Assembly (NCBI RefSeq): GCF_001540865.1
Contig: NC_033641.1
Coordinates: forward strand, 434,001-498,000
DNA length: 64,000 bases
Direction of reading: 5' to 3'
Origin: Ananas comosus
Taxonomy: Eukaryota; Streptophyta; Magnoliopsida; Poales; Bromeliaceae
Position 1 is the stretch's first letter. The number at the start of each line of letters is the position of its first letter. The notes under the pieces are model-generated. The model ran no database searches, had not been told where the DNA came from, and saw only the letters and a list, made by a program, of their open reading frames with translations. A program made the position numbers and the translations under genes. Positions 1 to 16,643 of this stretch are shown here, one piece after another.

Positions 1-77
1 AAACAATCGGAATTGTGTAAAAAAAAGAAAAATCTAATTTTAAGAAGTTCCTAGATTCGTGCTCGAGCTTTCGATAC

Positions 78-2569
<2,492 letters not shown>

Positions 2570-2570
2570 C

Positions 2571-2605
<35 letters not shown>

Positions 2606-2698
2606 TTTAATGCTGAGTCAAGTAGTGAAGAGTTTGTGAGCAAGGAAGGGAGAATATATAGTGGAAATCTTTTTGGGCAATGCCTTTTCTTTTCTTTT

Positions 2699-2733
<35 letters not shown>

Positions 2734-2919
2734 CTTTTACTCAAAGCATATATAATAATAATAATAATAATAATAAATGAAAAGGAAAATGAAGAGGGGA
2801 GTGTATTTAAACTGGAGAGAGAGTCACAATGTATGTTGTTGTTCCATTTGAACACTTATTAAGATCAGAAAATGCCTTAATAATTTTTTTTTAAAAAAAA
2901 GGTATTTTGAGGGTCAGAT

Positions 2920-2972
<53 letters not shown>

Positions 2973-3357
2973 AAGGAAGACAATTAATATTCTAGAAATC
3001 TCATGGGCAATGCTTTTCCTTTTTTTACTATCAGGTTACTTTGGTTCAAGATTTTTATAATATTTCAAAATATTTATATTATAAAGTTTAGAATGATAAA
3101 TTTGTTACTAATTTATTAATTTATTTGCGTTGAGAGATTGTCGGGAACTAGTATGTTATTATTATTAATGGACGATTAATGATTCTTATTAAGTATGAGA
3201 AAGAGAATATCTTTTTAATTCATAATAATTTTGTATTCCTAAATAATAATTTGCATATTTTTAATAAAAAATGTGAAGAATTACTAAAATATTATAACCC
3301 ATGAACCAAATATACCCTCGGTATACCTTAAAATGGGTGTAAATCTTATGCTTCATT
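2570..3357. other. Upstream side of the SCPL gene; no ATG exon found
   Basis: On the minus strand this holds a (CT)12 tract ending in the splice acceptor at 2570-2571, then (AT)n at 2702-2730, (AAT)n near 2755-2776 and (GA)n at 2921-2968. Every minus-strand ATG I checked up to about 3010 meets a stop within a few codons. No signal-peptide exon with a donor in the required phase was seen. Confidence 0.6.
2921..2968. repeat. (GA)n microsatellite
   Basis: Uninterrupted run of about 23 GA units. Confidence 0.95.
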
Positions 3358-3369
3358 CATCCAAGAGTT

Positions 3370-3521
3370 TTTTTTTTTTTGAGAGATAGATAACACGCTA
3401 CCCGTTTCGTTTATTTCATTCAGAAATAAACTTAGCTAGAAATGTGAATCAACTAGGATTCGAACTTGAGTCTCGGATATCAACCACCAAGCCCTTTGCC
3501 ACTTGCTCTAGGGTCGGTATC
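3370..3521 (-). mobile_element. tRNA-derived SINE, copy 1
   Basis: Minus-strand copy. The head carries an A-box-like segment (CTAGAGCAAGTGGCAAAGG) and a B box (GTTCGAATCC), the body reads GTTGATTCACATTTCTAGC, and the tail is CTATCTCTC followed by an A run (T run on the plus strand). Flanks at 3358-3369 and 3522-3533 match over 12 bp with one mismatch, as expected for a target-site duplication. Sister copies are at 12973, 16028 and 58300. Confidence 0.88.
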
Positions 3522-4786
3522 CATCCGAGAGTTAAAACATCTTTTTTTTTTTAGATTTTTAATATAACAAAAAGATTAGGATAAGAATAGTGTAATAAAT
3601 ATTGATCCTTAAATGCGTAGGATTTTACATTTATTTTATACTTTTGAGTGTACACATAAGATTTTTCTTCTGAAATAATATCTTCAGTATTGTCTTAATT
3701 AAAATTTTCTTAAATTTTTTTAAAATTTAAAAAATTTAGTAGAATGAGTTGAGAGATTTTACTAAATTTATTGATAATTCTATCAAATTTAATAGTTTAA
3801 ACTGCCATATAGTGAATTGAACTGGCCAAAAACTAGTAGCTATTGAGAAACAATTAAAGGATGTTAATAAAATAATTTTTAAATTTGAGGGATCTGTTCC
3901 AGAATTGGCTATATAGTAATAAGGGGAGGGCTCCATACATTTTTACCCAAAAAACCAAAAGAAAAGAAAAAGGGGGAACATTTGTTGCATTTTGAACCCT
4001 ATAAATAAAATAAGCAAAAAATTAATCTTTTAATAATTTTTTTTTTACAAAAAGAGGGATATACTTTGATAAACCTTTTAATAATTTTTTTTTTCTAAAA
4101 AAAGAGGGGTCACATGGTTGTGTGAAGAATTTAAATGGGCCAATGAGGAGAGCCTCCAACCTTTTAATTAATAATATATGCATGAAATAATAGAAAGTGG
4201 GGTTTTGGTAGCAGACAATAGTGCATCAGCATCCTTTTCTCACTCACCCTCTCACCCAGTCTTGCAAGCAGTGTTTGCATTCTGCAGACTGACTGTCCCC
4301 CACCCCACCCCATCCCAGCAGCAGTATGTGCTGCCAGCAGGTTACTTGTAGGTGTGATCAACTCAAGAAATTATGGATAAGAAACAGTACAAAAAAAAAA
4401 GAGAACAAAAAAAAAAGAAGCATTTAAGCATTCAAATAGTTAAAGTAAAATTAAATTAGGATGGTTTAGATTACATCAAGATTACAATATTAACACCTAA
4501 TTTTAAAGGGAGAAATACAAATTATAAGAAATAGTTTTAGAAGTTAACACACAAAAACATATTAAGGAGTAGATAGATTATTAATACACATGAGAGAGAG
4601 AGAGAGAGAGAGAGAGAGTAATAACTGTTGCTTCTTCTTGTATTCTACTTTTCTTGTAAGAAAGGAGTGGAAAAAAAAAAAAAGAAAAACATGCCAGAGA
4701 GAGCAGAGCCAGTTGTCAGGAATAAAACTTCCACTCTTTTATTGGCTTGTCCAACACTCAAATAGCAAGAGATATAGAATATTTTG

Positions 4787-5100
4787 ACTTGATTATTTAC
4801 TTTTTTTTAATATTTTAATTTTACTATTTAACTTTTTATTTTGTTTGATTTGAGTCTGTTGATAGTATTTTAATTTTTAAAATTTGAATTTATCGTTTAT
4901 TTTATAAGTTTAATTAGTAAACTTTATACAATGATCGGAACTATAAATTTATTAAAGCAAACAATTAACTTAATTTTTAAAGTCAAATTATCGTTGCCTA
5001 ACTCAAATAAAATAAATTGCAAGATTGGATAATAGAATTAAAAATTTGAAAGATCGCATAGCTGATTCAAAATGGTATGTAATCTGGATAAATTTTATAT
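4787..5100. repeat. Family-C dispersed repeat, copy 1
   Basis: Diverged copy of a 300-350 bp AT-rich repeat. It has GATTTGAGT near one end and ACTCAAAT near the other, so it is weakly palindromic, and an internal AACTATAAATTTATTA block. Better copies lie near 30820, 40985 and 48285. Confidence 0.55.
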
Positions 5101-7052
5101 ATCGTTGCCTCTTATTTATTAGGCTGAAATATGTACTTGCAATTGCACTACTGCACTACATTGCATGTTGGTTTCTATACTTTTTTTAGGTAAACACTTT
5201 CTAAGAATTAAAAAAAAAAGTTTTTTTAAAAATGATCATTTTGTTCTTCAGTAGTAAATAAATCAATTTAATTTCAATATTATTAAATGCCATTTTGTAA
5301 TAAAAATCTAATTTTCTTTTTATAGAGATTAGAAAGTATTGTACAGTACATTTTGGAATTGTGATTAATGTTGATGATCCAACAAATGATATTAGGATAC
5401 ATCATAGGTTTGATTTCTACATACTGCAATTTGTACGTGTGAGGAAAGGAAGGATGGCGGAGATTGTTGCTGGGCAGGCCAGCAGTCTGCCTATATTGTT
5501 TGCGCCAATGATCCAACAATATATAAAAGTTCAATAACTAAAATATTTGAACTAAACAAGTAAAGGGATAGAACATACTTTTTACCCTATATATTTAGCA
5601 TTCAACTATACTTGCAAGAAGAGAACAATATTATGAGCATACTACATAAACACCAAAAATAAACAAAATAAATTCCTCATTTTAACATTAAGGAGTTATA
5701 TTAACCACACTCCCTTTTTTTAAAAAAAAAGAAAAAAGAGTTCACTCTCTCACATATTGCCTTAAACATGAATTTTTAGAGAGAGAAAGAGTGGGTGTGT
5801 GTGCTAGAAAAATTGGGTGTATCTATCAAATTAAAGCCTCCTTTCCACAACATGGAGCTTGTGATAATAATAATTGATGATAATAGTAGCAAAGAAAGAA
5901 GACACCCCTCTTTATGAAAGTCCTACAAAAGCTAGGCCAAAAAAGAGAGCCCCACCATCATGCCATTGCCTCAGCTCAAAGACAAGTGTTGGTGTGCACT
6001 ACTGTAGTAGTACCATGAGATATTTACTGAGTGAAATTTATTGCAAGGTAGATCCTGGACCTTTCAATTAAAGCAATTTCAATTTGCTTCTTGTTCTCTA
6101 GTTTGAACAAATTGTTAACAACTAGTCTTCAACTTCCATTGATTGTTCAAATATGCACCCAAAAATGATAATATAAAATGGAAAATGCTATCTGTACAAC
6201 TACATGCAAGTATATATATAAATCTGACGCCCGTTGCATTTTTGATATTGATAAGACTAGACGGAGAAAATATGCCTTTGGATGAGTGAGGTGTAAATCT
6301 TACACCTGGTCAGAAACTATACATGCAGATGATGAACAACAGCTAGCTAGGAACTTATATGATTTTACTGTAAGATATAGAGTATAGTGTTATTTAATAA
6401 AATGCTCACCGAAGTATTAGTTATAAAAAAAGCAATAGTTTAGAATAGTCCTGTCTGTTCATTCTACTTTTCATTCTAACATAAGCTCTGATGTTTTGTT
6501 TTTCTTTGTTATACTCTACATTAGAGACTGCTACTCTCAAAAGCAGAAGCGGAACAAACAAGCCCCAAACTCTATTCACAGATACTCTGAGCACCACAAT
6601 ACATTTTATTCATATATTTTCTAAGATTTTTTTTGTTTTTTTGTGTGGCCACTTTGGGATACTTAAAGATAAGATTAATAACATTCCTCAGAAGCCATTG
6701 TGTGACAAATTTTGGTCTTTGAGTCTTTGACTATCTAGAAGATCCATGATTAATTAACTTCATGTGCAATGAACCTGCTAAATTTGTTCTTGAACACCTA
6801 AATTCTCTGATTGTTTTGCATAATAAGCCATTTGATTGGGTTCTGAATCTGACTGTTTCTTTCTGTGTACTAACACAAAGTTTTAGCTGACAAAAGATAG
6901 TGAACAAGTCATCCCAAGATTCAAGTGTTTTCTTGTGTGTGTGTGTGTGTGTGTTTTTTTTTTCCCTGTGACAAAGGATACATGAAGACAACCTCAGTAG
7001 CCTTTTTTAGGGTGTTAAGCTGTTATCAACCATCCTTTCAAGTTTCAGCCTT

Positions 7053-7093
<41 letters not shown>

Positions 7094-7966
7094 GAGTTTT
7101 CTTTGGACTTAGTCTCTGACCAAACAAAAAGGGTCAGAGAAGCTGCTGGGACACCAATATGCTCCAGAATGTCTTAAATAAATTACTGCGGTATAAATGT
7201 TACTGTAATGAAAGGTTTAGTTTTTCCAAGTTTAAATAGAATACATAGGCAAGCATCAACTCTCTAACTGTTGTGTGTATATATATATATATAACTGACT
7301 CTCATCGATAATATATTCTAAGTAGAAGTGGCAATTCGAATTGATGTACTATATTCATGTTCGACAGCCATGCTAAATTGTGTCAATTTGAAGATAATCT
7401 GGTCATAAATGCTCACAGAATTATCTCGTGTCTTACTTGCATCAAATCGTGTCATATTTTCAAATTTCTCTTAGTAACTTCGTATTGCATATGTTTGATC
7501 GCGGTCTGATCGTACTATCTTGTCATGTTCAAAACTATCAACATCCCTAATCCTAAGCTACATTGTGAAATACATGAAGCATTAATTAGTGCCCTTCTTA
7601 ATTTATATTGCTAAACACTATATGTCAAACAATTGTTGTTTTAATATGTTTAAGACGTAGACTTGCATTAAATGATAGGAAACTCAATGATACTAGGATC
7701 TGATGGAGTTCAAACTCAAAATCTTCTGCATTAACACTATGTTATTATTTTTTTTTTTTTGGAAAACTTAAACTTTCACATAACAATGCCTTTAAATATT
7801 TATATCCAATATATATGGTGAGAAATGGACTGATAAAGCTGGGAAGTGGACAGTGCACTCCCCTCTATAGAGAAATATTCTCCTCATTAAAACAAGCACT
7901 CAGAAGGAAAAATAAAAAAAGCTGCTTCCTCTAGCAGCTTGTTGCAGCCTCCCCCAGTAAAAACTC

Positions 7967-7968
<2 letters not shown>

Positions 7969-8016
<48 letters not shown>
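7969..8016. repeat. (CA)24 microsatellite
   Basis: Perfect 48-bp CA run. Confidence 0.97.
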
Positions 8017-8019
<3 letters not shown>

Positions 8020-8233
8020 GAAACATTGAGCAGTAAAGTGGATCAGAATCTCCACAACTATACATGCATGCATGCATGCTATGAGTGATCATCTCACTCT
8101 CATTCTCTTGTTTCCCTCTCCCTAAACTGTTGCTGAGGATGAAGATACCATTGTACATGCATGTTTAATTTGTTCCCATATATATTTAGTACTACTTACT
8201 CTCTCTTTGTCCAATGTTTCTCTCACGTGCATA

Positions 8234-8237
<4 letters not shown>

Positions 8238-8265
<28 letters not shown>
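8238..8265. repeat. Homopolymer T tract
   Basis: About 28 consecutive T. The length is probably uncertain in any assembly. Confidence 0.9.
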
Positions 8266-8269
<4 letters not shown>

Positions 8270-8708
8270 AAAGGTAATGAGCTACCTGCTCCATTCTCCT
8301 CCTTATGTTAATGCCAAATAACTTTTTACTCATTTCCTATTGCAAAGGTTTATATAACAATTAAAGGAAAATACACACACACACGCACATATCCACATGC
8401 ACTAGTGCATTGTTGTGTGAATGATTAGAACAACATTGGTTTTGGGTGTTCCCAAAAACTTTGAAAAGCCTCAGGCGAAAAGAAGGAATAGTACGAGCGA
8501 AAAGGATAAACACCTCCATTGGAGTGTGGGATAAGTTATTCTCCAAAGAACACATCTTTTTTTTTTCTTTTTTTTTTTCGGTTTTCGGAGAATATATTAA
8601 CTATACATAGGGGATAACTTTTTCAATCACAAGTTTACAACTATACTATGAGATTGAGGATAATATCAAAAAGGATAATACTATATATATATAGAGAGAG
8701 AGAGAGAG

Positions 8709-8930
8709 TCCGGCTATGGTGCTTGTAAAAGCACCAAGCACTTGGTATTTGTAAGTTTTTTACCGTTAGATCTACGTCTTTAATCATTTTCAACCGTTAG
8801 ATTATACTATTAAACCAACTACCCACTCAACCCTAGGGGACCCACATCATCCTAACCGCACATCCCTTAATCCAAGGGCCGAAAACTTACAAGTACCAAT
8901 GACTTGGTACATTTAAAAGTATAGGAGCTC

Positions 8931-8934
<4 letters not shown>
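8709..8934 (+). mobile_element. Short foldback element (TA-associated family), copy 1
   Basis: Starts TCCGGCTATGGTGCTTG directly after an AT/GA microsatellite and ends AGTATAGGAGCTCAAT directly before a long (TA)n array. The ends carry hairpin-forming AGCACCAAGCACTTGGT and ACCAATGACTTGGTAC. The inner arms are complementary (TTTGTAAGTTTT against AAAACTTACAAG). It has no coding capacity. The copy at 26051-26279 is the same subfamily in the opposite orientation. Confidence 0.8.
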
Positions 8935-8995
<61 letters not shown>

Positions 8996-9000
8996 ATATA
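8935..9000. repeat. (TA)n array between two foldback elements
   Basis: Nearly pure TA tract separating the elements at 8709 and 9001. Confidence 0.95.
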
Positions 9001-9530
9001 TCCAGCTATAGCACGAGGGCTCCGTGCTACTCAAGTTTTTTCGATGATGTGGCTTCCAAATCAACAATCGGCTCTGTTCGACTTGATCTACACTATTGAA
9101 AGTATTTAGAAACTAAATTTCAGATTTTTTTGACATCATTTGACTAGTGATCAAAAGATCTCAAAATTGACAATTTTAAATGGTCGATGTGGTGTGTTTG
9201 AGAGTTTAACGGTGTAAAACAGTCCAAATCGGATGAAATTTTATAGAAAATTCTTTTCAAACCTCCTTAATACGTAAAGATCAATATATCTGATCTTAAA
9301 TTTAAATCTTTTATCATCATTTTTTATGAGATTTTTATTTTCAGCTGTTTAATTTTAGACTACTTGTTTGATAGGTAAATGGTATCGAAAAATTATGAAA
9401 TTTAGTTTCAAAATACTTTTAACAGTGTAGATCAAGTCTAACGGAGCCGATCGTCGATTTGAAAGCCGCATCATTGAAACCAATTTGGTAGCACGGAGCC
9501 CTCCGTACTACCGATAGCATAGTAGCCTAG

Positions 9531-9533
<3 letters not shown>
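9001..9533. mobile_element. Long foldback element (TA-associated family), copy 2
   Basis: A (TA)n tract precedes TCCAGCTATAGCACG and another follows CATAGTAGCCTAGCTC. Left arm (GACTTGATCTACACTATTGA) and right arm (GTGTAGATCAAGTC) are inverted copies, and the outer GCACGGAGCCCTCCGT-type palindrome recurs at the right end. Arms are about 190 bp around an AT-rich centre. No coding capacity. Confidence 0.85.
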
Positions 9534-9582
<49 letters not shown>

Positions 9583-9660
9583 TGTCACAGCTAATCTCAC
9601 AATTATTTAATCAACTAATTTGGAAACATGCATGATATATTACTCCTCAATTATTTAACT

Positions 9661-10030
9661 ATTGCTGGTAAAATTAGGTAAAAATGTGTAAAGAAACTAT
9701 ATATAAGACATTTTGAATTTATTTGTACTTCGAACTTAATTTACTTTTCATTATTTTCTGCTCTCTTGTTTTTTATTTAAGTGGATTTTGATTATTCTTA
9801 TAAATTATTTTAAAAAAGTTAAAAAGGTTTCAATTTAAAACACTAGAAAAACATAATGCTGGTAAATTAAATTAGGTAAAAATGTGTAAAGAAACTATAT
9901 CAGAAGACATTTTGAATTTATTTGTTCTTTGAACTTAATTTACTTTTCATTATTTTCTGCTCTCTTTGCTTTCTATTTAAGTGGATTTTGATTATTCTTA
10001 TAATTTTCTTAAAAAGGTGTCAATTTAAAA
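9661..10030. repeat. Direct duplication of about 195 bp
   Basis: The block opening ATTAGGTAAAAATGTGTAAA and running through TTTTCATTATTTTCTGCTCT and GTGGATTTTGATTATTC appears at about 9672-9813 and again at about 9870-10012. The copies differ by small changes and indels. Confidence 0.85.
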
Positions 10031-10327
10031 AGGTGTCAATTTAAAACAGTAGAAACAAAATAATGTGGACTCTACAATTCTAAAGGTCCCCAGCTAAATT
10101 GGTAGTGTCACTTTAATTAGATTTGTACCTTGAATTTAAAATATAATTCAAATGCTTGTTTCATATAGCTAGGGATATAGCTTTCTCCTTACATGTGTAG
10201 ACCAACTAAGTAATTGCTATTGGATTGAATACAATTATTATTTACCACATGGTGACATAACACATTCTTGTAGAACACTACAAATCCTTAATTATACATG
10301 GTCCCCATATGATATATATATATATAT

Positions 10328-10864
10328 GAGTAGGCTGGTATGCTTATGGAAGCACGGAGCCCTCCGTGCTTCCACTTTGTTTTCGATGTTCGGACTTTTG
10401 AATCGACGATTGGCTCCGTTAGAGTTGATCTAGAGTATTTGAAGTACTTAGAAAATAATTTTTGTGATTTTTCGATATCATTTGCCTAGTGATGGAAGGG
10501 GCTCAAAATCAATAATTTTAATGGCCGTGGTGAGCTGATTGCAAGTTTAACGGTGTAGAAATATCCAAATCGCATGAAATTTTGATAGAAAATTCTTTAT
10601 ACCATATAAAACAAGATCAATAACTTTGATCTAAAATTTTAATATAATATCATCATATTTTGTAAGATTTTTATTTTCAGCCGTTGATTTTGAGCCACTT
10701 CGATCACTAGGCAAATGATATCGAAAAATCGCAAAATTTATTTTCTAGATACTTCAAATACTCTAGATCAAGTCTAACGGAGCCGATCGTCGATTCGAAA
10801 GTCCGAACATCGAAAACAAAGTGGAAGCACGGAGCCCTCCGTGCTTCCATAAGTATCCTAGCCG

Positions 10865-10867
<3 letters not shown>
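10328..10867. mobile_element. Long foldback element (TA-associated family), copy 3
   Basis: Flanked on both sides by (TA)n. Each terminus carries the palindrome AAGCACGGAGCCCTCCGTGC, next to TTCGATGTTCGGAC at the left and its complement at the right. Subterminal arms include TCGACGATTGGCTCCGTTAG and the right-hand CTAACGGAGCCGATCGTCGA. One of the best-preserved copies. Confidence 0.88.

Positions 10868-10918
<51 letters not shown>
10868..10918. repeat. (TA)n array
   Basis: About 25 TA units abutting the right end of the foldback element. Confidence 0.95.
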
Positions 10919-10921
<3 letters not shown>

Positions 10922-12075
10922 CATGCAAATAGTTTACACGAAACAAGGTGTTAAATTTGTCTCAATCATTGTTAATTAGAATTAGCACTTCTTCTATAAG
11001 CTGATCAAATAAAGTTCCAAAACTTTTGAGTAGAGTACAAAAAGAAAAGAGAGAGAGAGATTTAAGATACAAGGAAGTAAAAAAGTTTTTCTTAATTTTA
11101 AGGGGCAAATGATACATAAATATATAGAGGGTGTTTTAATACCATATTTTTGTGATCACTTATTTTTGAGTAAAAATCAAGTTGTTTAGTAGAAAATTAC
11201 AAAAGAATGGTTATTAGATACTAGCGAAAAATATCACAAATAACTCTATAGACAATATTTAAACGCATCTCAAATTATATAATATAATCTACCAATATTC
11301 CAACTTACCCTTATTAAATATTACATAACATACATGAATAAATACAAACAAACAAACATTCATACACATTACAGAGATGCTTAACCAAATATATATAAAG
11401 AGGACTAGAAGCCAAGAATAAACTACAATAAGATGAGGCCATACTTTAGACTAATCACATCTTTTTTGCCCTTTTAAGGAAAATTTAAAGTAATAATTAA
11501 TTTCATCTTTTTTTTTTGTACTATATATATTATGTCTTTGGTAATTTTTTTAAAATAATAATAATAATGAGAAAGATGTGTCCCCTCATGTCTCCTCTTC
11601 TTTTTCCATGTTGCCCACTCAACTCCACACCACCATCATATCATAAGAATAAATAAAAAAATAATCTCAAGCAAAACCCAATGAAAAAGCAAAACCCTAA
11701 CCCCAATTCATTCATGTGAAAAAGTGGCCGCATGCTTATTGCTACTACTACCACTACTTGGGGAAATGTGCATGGGGATATGGTCAAAAATAGTGTAAAA
11801 TTTTCTCTTGGTAAAATTGTATGGAGGAGCCCCAACTTTGTTGCATTTGGAAACAGCACCCTTAGGCTTAATTTGTTTAGTATAATCATTGTCATTTTTT
11901 TTATTTTTTTAAAATAATATTGAATCCATACAATATATATGAAGTGCTACAGAAATTAAAAACTTTTTTTTTAATTATTATATAGTCGATTAACTTACAA
12001 TGCATGAATCAGAGACTATCCACTATGGTACTTTTTATATGCATGATTTTATTTAGAAAAATAAAAAAAACACTA
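10919..12075. other. No gene seen
   Basis: AT-rich DNA with simple repeats. Short opposing frames at 11641-11917 have no recognisable domain and look like chance openings. Confidence 0.6.
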
Positions 12076-12675
12076 GGGCATATTTGTTTCACCGAAATTG
12101 GATTTTGGGTTTAGGTGGAGTTCAGTGAAAACTACTTCTTTTCCGTTGTTTAATTATTTCGTAGTTATGGAAGTGAAGTTTCATTAGTTCTGTTATTTGT
12201 TTGGTAGGAAGTGTATGATGTAAAACTATAATTTATATATAAATAATAAATAATTTAATAAATAAAAATAATATAATTATATTTTTATATAATTAAAATT
12301 TAATTTAAAACAACTAAATTTTTTTTAATACATAAATTACAATAATACAACAATAAAATTATAAAGTAAAAAAAATCAATACTTTATTAATCAATTTTTA
12401 TCATATTTTAAATATGCCAACCAAATAAAAAAAATTAATACCATAATTAAATATAATTATTTTTATCTAGTATATTATTTTATTTTATTTTTTTCACCCT
12501 CCTTCACTGTAATTGACTTCGGCCCATGATGGGCCAAAGTCAGTTACGCCGTTTCGGGTTAACTCGAGTTTCAACCATAACTATTTGACGGCAAGCCAAA
12601 CAACGGAAGTGTTTATGGCGTAAACGACATCCCCCTCTCCACTTCCCCCTCACTTCCACCCAAACAAACACACCC
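12076..12675. mobile_element. Probable PIF/Harbinger-type MITE
   Basis: Inverted termini: left GGGCATATTTGTTTC against GGGTGTGTTTGTTTGGG read from the right end. TA lies at both outer borders. About 600 bp, very AT-rich inside, no coding frame. The GGG..GTTTGGTT terminal style matches elements at 53607 and 62616. Confidence 0.6.
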
Positions 12676-12972
12676 TATATGAATTGAAACTAGGCCTTAA
12701 CTTTCACTTTTTTTTACTAATATTCCTTCAGATTCATTTTTAAAAAATTAATTGAGTTTCGTCAAATAAATTAGAGATCTTATCAAATTTATCGATAATT
12801 TTATCTAATTTAATAGTTTTAGTTACTACGCTGCATATAAAACTATAACAACTAGCAGTAGATAACTAAAGAATTTTGTCATTTTTTTTATATAAAAACT
12901 CAAAGAATTTTGTCATTCTTTTTATATAAAAACTCAAAGAATTTATAAACTGTAGAATGAAAAGGTGTAATA

Positions 12973-13131
12973 ATTTTTTTTTTTTTTAGAGATAGGTAGC
13001 ATACTATTCGCTTCGCTTATGTCATTTAAAAATAAACTTAGCTGAGAATGTGAATCAACTAGGATTCAAACTTGGAATTTCGGGTACCAACCAGCAAGCC
13101 TTTGCCACTTGCGCTAGAGACAGTCGGTGAG
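12973..13131 (-). mobile_element. tRNA-derived SINE, copy 2
   Basis: Minus-strand copy with the same A-box-like and B-box-like head (one change in the B box), TTGATTCACATTC body, and an A-tail seen as a T run at 12974-12987. Perfect 11-bp flanking duplication AAGGTGTAATA at 12962-12972 and 13132-13142. Confidence 0.92.
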
Positions 13132-13293
13132 AAGGTGTAATATTTATCAACTCTATTTTTTGGCTGTAAGGATAGTGTTGTTATGGATGTATCAAAAGTT
13201 AAACAAAACTTAAATTGAGGGTGCTATATTTAAAATGAGGTATACATGTAGGTGTGTGGTCTCTATACATTTATTATATTTTTATTTTTTTAC

Positions 13294-13298
<5 letters not shown>

Positions 13299-13343
<45 letters not shown>
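13299..13343. repeat. (CT)n microsatellite
   Basis: About 22 CT units. Confidence 0.95.
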
Positions 13344-14878
<1,535 letters not shown>

Positions 14879-15116
14879 TGTAGATAGGTTGGGAAAAAAA
14901 ATTTCGGTGGGGAGCTCCAAATCAAAGTCTGGTTGAAGAGAGCCCCTCGATTTAGTGCCACATGTTAATTAGTTTTGTCTCTATTTCAAGATATTATAAT
15001 TTTTTCTTTTAATTTTTTTATTTTAACTTTAAAAAATATCTAATGAATTTTTAAATGGAGACAAAATTGACGCGTATTGGTGGCTCCGCAATGAGGCGTT
15101 ATTAGGGAGCTCTCAT

Positions 15117-15229
15117 CCTCTAAATTGCACCTGTATTGTGTGTGTGTGTGAGAGAGAGAGAGAGAAATAGTAGCCCTCTAAATTAGACCTATTATTGTGT
15201 GTGATTATTGAGAGAGAGAGAGAGAGTAT

Positions 15230-15262
<33 letters not shown>

Positions 15263-15305
15263 AATAGTGGCCCTCTAAATTAGACCTATTATTGTGTGTG
15301 ATTAT

Positions 15306-15336
<31 letters not shown>

Positions 15337-15340
15337 TACG
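15117..15340. repeat. Compound GT/GA minisatellite
   Basis: A spacer containing CCTCTAAATT(A/G)(G/C)ACCT recurs at about 15117, 15174 and 15272, each followed by GTGTGTG and GAGAGA tracts. The arrangement resembles the SCPL intronic array (spacer, GT run, GA run), with a different spacer. Confidence 0.8.
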
Positions 15341-16027
15341 GGCATGTTATATTATTCATGCCAAAATTACATATAGTCCCTAGCTCTTGATCTAATTAAA
15401 TTGTACCTATTGTTCTCTTTTGTTTTGGCAATGCCTAATTGCCTAAATCTAGAGAGAGGTTTGTGCATGGGAGAGAATATATATATAACTTTAATGAGCT
15501 AAGAAAGAAGCCTATGAAGAGAGAGAGGTTACTTTAATTTGTCTACTTGTTTTTGGATGGTGGTCTTTGGCTTCTGGTGAGAGAACATGCTTCCATGCAT
15601 GCATTATTTGCATGCTCCTTAGCCACATTAATTGCTATGATCTATTTGATTCCCATAGCCCCAAAAACCTAGGGTTTGGATCCATTCAAAATCTCTCTCT
15701 CTCTCTCTCTCTCTCTAAAAGTTTAAACTATTGAAGAACAATATTTTAGCTTGTTCATATTCAAGATTCTTCTTAATCAAAGACTTTCTAAAATGAATAA
15801 GTCAAATGCACATATTTGTTTTAAACAGAGTAAATTAAAGAATCGATCGTAGAAACATGGCTGAATTCGAACAGAACATCAATGTCGTTGTCTTTATAAA
15901 AAATCAAAATACTAGTTATAAATTAATAGTACTCAACACTCATAGTTTATATTATGTGTTAAGATCATGAGATTATTGAGTGAAGGGATAGCTTCAAAAT
16001 GAGAACTCAACAAAAATTTTCTCTTCA

Positions 16028-16184
16028 CCGCGCGATCGTTCCTAGAGTAAGTGGCAAAGGGCTTGGTGGTTGGTACCCGAGACCTGAGTTCGAATCCTAG
16101 TTAATTCACATTTCCAGCTAAATTTATTTCTAAATTAATGAAATAAACGAAGTGGATAGCATGCTACCTATCTCTCAAAAAAAC
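16028..16184 (+). mobile_element. tRNA-derived SINE, copy 3
   Basis: Plus-strand copy: CTAGAGTAAGTGGCAAAGGG head, GAGTTCGAATCC B box, AATTCACATTTCCAGC body, TACCTATCTCTC plus an A tail. Perfect 15-bp target-site duplication AAAATTTTCTCTTCA at 16013-16027 and 16185-16199. This is the best proof that the family moved by retroposition. Confidence 0.95.
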
Positions 16185-16199
16185 AAAATTTTCTCTTCA

Positions 16200-16643
16200 A
16201 AATAATAATACATTGAGAGATTTGATTGTGAGTAACCAAATGAGCAACAAGTTCAAGATGAATCACATATAGTGATGTGAGCTTGGTCTTAGCAAATTAG
16301 CGGGCCGGGTCGGGCCTCGTTATATGAGGCCCGAGTCCGGTCCGAAATTAAATGATCAGGCCAGACCGGGTCGACCGGATCAGGATCCATCGTAGATTTA
16401 AACTTAGTTATAATTCAAATTCGAAAATTTACTGTGCAAAAACTGCTCAACAACATGAATTAGAGTTATTTTTATTAACATGAAACTAAAGATCATAATA
16501 TGATGTTAAATGCATATATACCAAGTTCTCTCCCTTTGAGACATCTCAAATAATTTATTAAATCTTTTTTCTAGCAATTTTCTCCTTCTTTTTTCCCCCT
16601 CAATTGTGTCGATCGTCGATCCGAATCCATATATAGGCTCTTC
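16200..16643. other. Downstream of the NAB-domain gene; no gene
   Basis: Contains a short GC-rich island at about 16300-16395, rich in GGGTC/GGCC words, in AT-rich surroundings. It may be an old repeat remnant. Otherwise this is likely 3' flank of the minus-strand gene. Confidence 0.4.

Larger units (their letters stand above)
3534..8708. other. Gene-free, AT-rich region
   Basis: No reading frame with recognisable protein content on either strand. It contains microsatellites ((GA)n at 4592-4618 and 7056-7087, (CA)n at 7969-8016), homopolymer T tracts, a family-C repeat at 4787-5100, and scattered short low-complexity frames that I do not call genes. Confidence 0.7.

Noticed and set aside
3440..3515. 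Possible tRNA gene (B-box-like GTTCGAATCC)
   Set aside because: No cloverleaf with a 7-bp acceptor stem. The sequence recurs with a shared non-tRNA body, A tail and target duplications, so it is a SINE.
4164..4361. Possible signal-peptide exon for the SCPL gene (has ATG and a GGTGAGT donor)
   Set aside because: Splicing from that donor puts the next exon out of frame with an early stop, and the peptide is not signal-like.
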